DNA from: Bryobacteraceae bacterium
GTDB taxonomy: Bacteria > Acidobacteriota > Terriglobia > Bryobacterales > Bryobacteraceae
Direction of reading: 5' to 3'
Assembly: GCA_025350445.1 (NCBI GenBank)
Contig: JANXXV010000246.1
Location: 1-7,716 of the forward strand
DNA length: 7,716 bases
This document shows positions 6,083 to 7,716 of this stretch, one piece after another. Made by a program: the position numbers and the translations under genes. The notes under the pieces are model-generated. The model was given only the letters and a program-made list of their open reading frames with translations. It did not search any database and had not been told where the DNA came from. Position 1 is the stretch's first letter, and every line of letters begins with the position of its first letter.

Positions 6083-6589
6083 CTACTCAAAAAGCTCAAT
6101 CTGGTTCTGGACCGCTTTCTTCTTTCGGCGAAGCGGACTCCCCACCACGCCGAGCACCTGGATCTCGGCAAGCGCGCTCTTAGGAACAAAAATACGCTGG
6201 TTGTTGTAGGAGTAATCCGGCGGGACAATAGTGAAGCCTTGCGGCTCCAGTTGCAACAGGTTGCCGGATAGAACGCCCTCCAGCGAGTCGCCGTCCTTAA
6301 ACAGGAGGCGCACCCACAATCCGTCCTGCTTCGGCCGGGTCAGGAAGGCGTTTCTCACCGGGGGCTTTCCGAGCGGATCGAAATCTTTGACAAAATGGAC
6401 CCGTTTGATCTCTCCGTACGGCACGATGGATGCCGTACCGGACAGGCTGAGAAGCTCCACCCCTGTGCCGGCCAGATATGTAAGGGGGGTAACAAAACCC
6501 GACAACAGGCCGCGATCAAACCGCCAGATTTGTACTTTTTTGCTAGTTGAACTGGCCAAAAAGGTCCTTGTCCCCTCTAAACCTACCAT
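6083..6589 (-). CDS. Conserved-looking protein of unknown function with two internal repeats
   Basis: I do not assign a function. From ATG 6589 the product is 168 residues, soluble, without signal peptide or membrane segment. Two similar halves are visible at about 18-70 and 92-150. Each begins with alternating hydrophobics, then an F-x-[DR]-G-x-x-L-x-G stretch, and ends with a [VF]-P-x-[GS]-x-[IL] segment before a last beta-like strand. The spacing suggests two small beta-barrel or Sm/PilZ-like units in tandem, which is inference. A basic cluster RRKKK (154-158) closes the protein. I recall similar proteins, annotated only as domains of unknown function, in Acidobacteriota. The frame is open up to 6787, so an earlier ATG at 6634 is possible. 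A TACAAT box at 6630-6625 lies downstream of that ATG and favours 6589. It converges with the phosphoesterase pair and diverges from xerD. Confidence 0.75.
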   Translation of the reverse strand: MVGLEGTRTFLASSTSKKVQIWRFDRGLLSGFVTPLTYLAGTGVELLSLSGTASIVPYGEIKRVHFVKDFDPLGKPPVRNAFLTRPKQDGLWVRLLFKDGDSLEGVLSGNLLQLEPQGFTIVPPDYSYNNQRIFVPKSALAEIQVLGVVGSPLRRKKKAVQNQIELFE

Positions 6590-6641
6590 TGCACTCACAA
6601 TTTGTTCCAAACAATTTCGCGAATATTGTATCATTGGCTCG
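6590..6641. promoter_or_regulatory. Divergent promoter candidate with back-to-back -10 boxes and dyad
   Basis: The bases ATTGTATCAT (6625-6634) read TATCAT on the plus strand (6629-6634) and TACAAT on the minus strand (6630-6625), sharing two base pairs. Plus-strand initiation would fall at about 6641-6642, on the ATG of the recombinase frame. Minus-strand initiation would fall near 6618, giving a 29-nt leader. Next to it lies ACAAT-TTCGCGAA-T-ATTGT (6611-6629), an imperfect dyad that could be an operator. No convincing -35 is present on either strand. The sequence pattern is observed; promoter function is inferred. Confidence 0.4.
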
Positions 6642-7592
6642 ATGCACAGGGGCGCAAAGCGATCTGGAGGACCAGAGGAGAGAGTGCGCCTGGAAGGGAT
6701 TTCGGCCGGATCGAAACAGGTGGAACTCTGGGCGGCGTCGTTCCTCGACTTTTGCCTGGTCGAAAAGGGACTGGCTGCCAATTCCATCGCGTCCTATCGT
6801 TTAGATCTCAAAAAGTACACCGCGTTTTGCCCGCCGAATGCTGCCGGAGACGTCGAATTGGTCCGATCCTACGTGGATTCGCTGTATGCGGCGGGGCTGG
6901 CCGGCAGATCGATTGCCCGCCACATTACCACGCTGCGCAATTTCTACCAATTTCTGCTGCGGGAAGGAAAAGTAAGTGCCGATCCGGTTGGTGCGATGCC
7001 CTTGCCGCGGCAGTGGAAGAATCTTCCCAAGTATCTGAATTTAGAACAGGTTAACCGCCTGGTGCAGGCACCGGACACAAACAAAGCTACCGGTGTCCGG
7101 GACCGTGCCATGGTGGAGTTCTTATACGCTACCGGACTGCGCGTCAGCGAGTTATGTGCTGTCGAACTGGCCGGTTTGACCCTCGATCTTGGTTTGGTTC
7201 GTGTCACTGGAAAAGGAAATAAAGAGCGGATGGTTCCGGTTGGCAAGGCGGCGCTTCGGGCCGTTTCCGAATATCTGGCCAGCGGACGTCCGGCGCTGCT
7301 GCGGGGGCGGGGAAGCAAGTACCTGTTCGTCACATCGCGGGGTTCGGCCATGGCGAGGCAGTCGTTCTGGAAACAGTTGGCCGTTTATGGAAAGAAGGCG
7401 GGTATCCGGCAACGTTTGACCCCGCATGTAATTCGGCATAGTTTTGCGACCCACCTGCTGGAAGGCGGGGCGGACTTGCGAAGCGTGCAGACAATGCTCG
7501 GTCATTCCGACATTGCCACCACGCAAATATACACCCATGTACTAAAATCCAGGCTTCGCAGCACGGTTGACGATCATCATCCGAGGGCTTGA
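6642..7592 (+). CDS. xerD: Tyrosine recombinase XerD
   Basis: XerD works with XerC at the dif site, helped by FtsK, to resolve chromosome dimers before division. The N-terminal core-binding domain is at about 24-125 and the catalytic domain at 130-316. All catalytic residues are present: Arg167 (ATGLRVSEL), Lys191 (GKGNKER), His262 and Arg265 (PHVIRHSF), His288 (LGHSD) and Tyr297 (TTQIYTHV). The GKGNKER loop and the HHPRA C-terminus favour XerD over XerC. Numbering parallels E. coli XerD (148, 172, 244, 247, 270, 279) with an offset of 18-19. ATG 6642 gives 316 residues. GTG 6684 gives 302, nearer to the usual 298, and has an AGGAG just three bases before it, so either start is possible. The frame stays open to 6231, but that part is antisense to the neighbouring gene. 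No integrase-type extra domain or att-like repeat is seen, so this looks like a housekeeping enzyme. Confidence 0.93.
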   Translation: MHRGAKRSGGPEERVRLEGISAGSKQVELWAASFLDFCLVEKGLAANSIASYRLDLKKYTAFCPPNAAGDVELVRSYVDSLYAAGLAGRSIARHITTLRNFYQFLLREGKVSADPVGAMPLPRQWKNLPKYLNLEQVNRLVQAPDTNKATGVRDRAMVEFLYATGLRVSELCAVELAGLTLDLGLVRVTGKGNKERMVPVGKAALRAVSEYLASGRPALLRGRGSKYLFVTSRGSAMARQSFWKQLAVYGKKAGIRQRLTPHVIRHSFATHLLEGGADLRSVQTMLGHSDIATTQIYTHVLKSRLRSTVDDHHPRA

Positions 7593-7627
7593 AGATGCAG
7601 ATCACCTAACTCAAGAGAGCGATTGCG

Positions 7628-7716
7628 ATGAGCGATTACATGTTCATGTTGGAGAACCACCTGACCGCCGACCAGAGCCATATTCTGGCCGAGGTGGAAG
7701 CGGCCGCAGCGCAGGC
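7628..7716 (+). CDS. Partial CDS, N-terminus only; possibly a CCA tRNA nucleotidyltransferase
   Basis: ATG 7628 opens a frame that stays open to the right edge (29 full codons), starting MSDYMFMLENHLT and continuing with an Ala/Glu-rich helix-like stretch. It lies 35 nt after the xerD stop on the same strand, with an AAGAGAG ribosome-site-like sequence about nine bases upstream, so it is probably in the same transcript. The N-terminus resembles what I remember of acidobacterial CCA-adding/poly(A)-polymerase-like enzymes, which begin with a similar segment before the nucleotidyltransferase glycine motif. That motif would be beyond the window, so the function is a guess from memory. The gene itself is well supported. 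Confidence 0.6.
   Translation, partial: MSDYMFMLENHLTADQSHILAEVEAAAAQ

Noticed and set aside
6231..6641. N-terminal extension of the recombinase frame to GTG 6231
   Set aside because: It would add 137 residues to a protein already full length, is antisense to the unknown gene, and has low-complexity, non-conserved-looking composition.
6642..7592. Tyrosine recombinase as a mobile-element integrase
   Set aside because: Length, HHPRA C-terminus and motif spacing match XerD. There are no direct repeats, tRNA gene, excisionase or cargo genes nearby.
1..7716. Defence system, CRISPR array, prophage or biosynthetic gene cluster
   Set aside because: No repeats with regular spacing, no nuclease/toxin/NRPS-type domains and no structural phage genes are visible. 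The genes read as core metabolism, envelope and chromosome maintenance.

Overview
The window reads as ordinary chromosomal DNA from a moderately GC-rich Gram-negative-type bacterium. The best guess is Acidobacteriota (Solibacter/Bryobacter-like). That guess rests on remembered resemblance of the membrane glycosyltransferase, the unknown two-repeat protein and the N-terminus of the last gene to proteins from that phylum; no search was run. Genes are tightly packed, with three overlaps in the left operon and one between the two phosphoesterases. I see no rRNA, tRNA, CRISPR, insertion sequence or phage module.

Left block (1-4126, minus strand) looks like one four-gene operon: a PfkB-family sugar kinase, a GT-C-type membrane glycosyltransferase, a DapF-family protein, and a nucleotide-sugar (UDP-HexNAc-type) dehydrogenase that runs off the left edge. 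The kinase and glycosyltransferase overlap by 41 nt. The glycosyltransferase/dapF and dapF/dehydrogenase junctions are both 4-nt ATGA overlaps, so translational coupling is likely. The common theme is envelope building: activated sugar acid, polyprenyl-linked sugar transfer, and peptidoglycan diaminopimelate. The DapF protein is odd: the second catalytic cysteine of the family is serine and the usual active-site histidine is glutamine.

A 52-bp divergent intergenic region (4127-4178) carries two candidate -10 boxes facing away from each other around a near-perfect dyad. The leftward one is placed so that transcription would start at the A of the kinase ATG, suggesting a leaderless message.

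Middle block (4179-6022, plus strand) is two overlapping calcineurin-like metallophosphoesterases of different subfamilies. The first is membrane-anchored, with an internal twin-arginine-like motif and a probable outside catalytic domain. The second is a small soluble YfcE/MJ0936-like enzyme. They converge on a small unknown gene (6083-6589, minus), with two short GC-rich hairpins in the 60-bp gap.

Right block: a xerD-type tyrosine recombinase (plus) with all catalytic residues diverges from the unknown gene across another 52-bp region with back-to-back -10-like boxes. It is followed after 35 nt by the start of another gene, possibly a CCA-adding enzyme. I found no convincing new multi-gene system. 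The most interesting points are the DapF active-site substitutions, the two compact divergent promoters and the duplicated-domain protein of unknown function.
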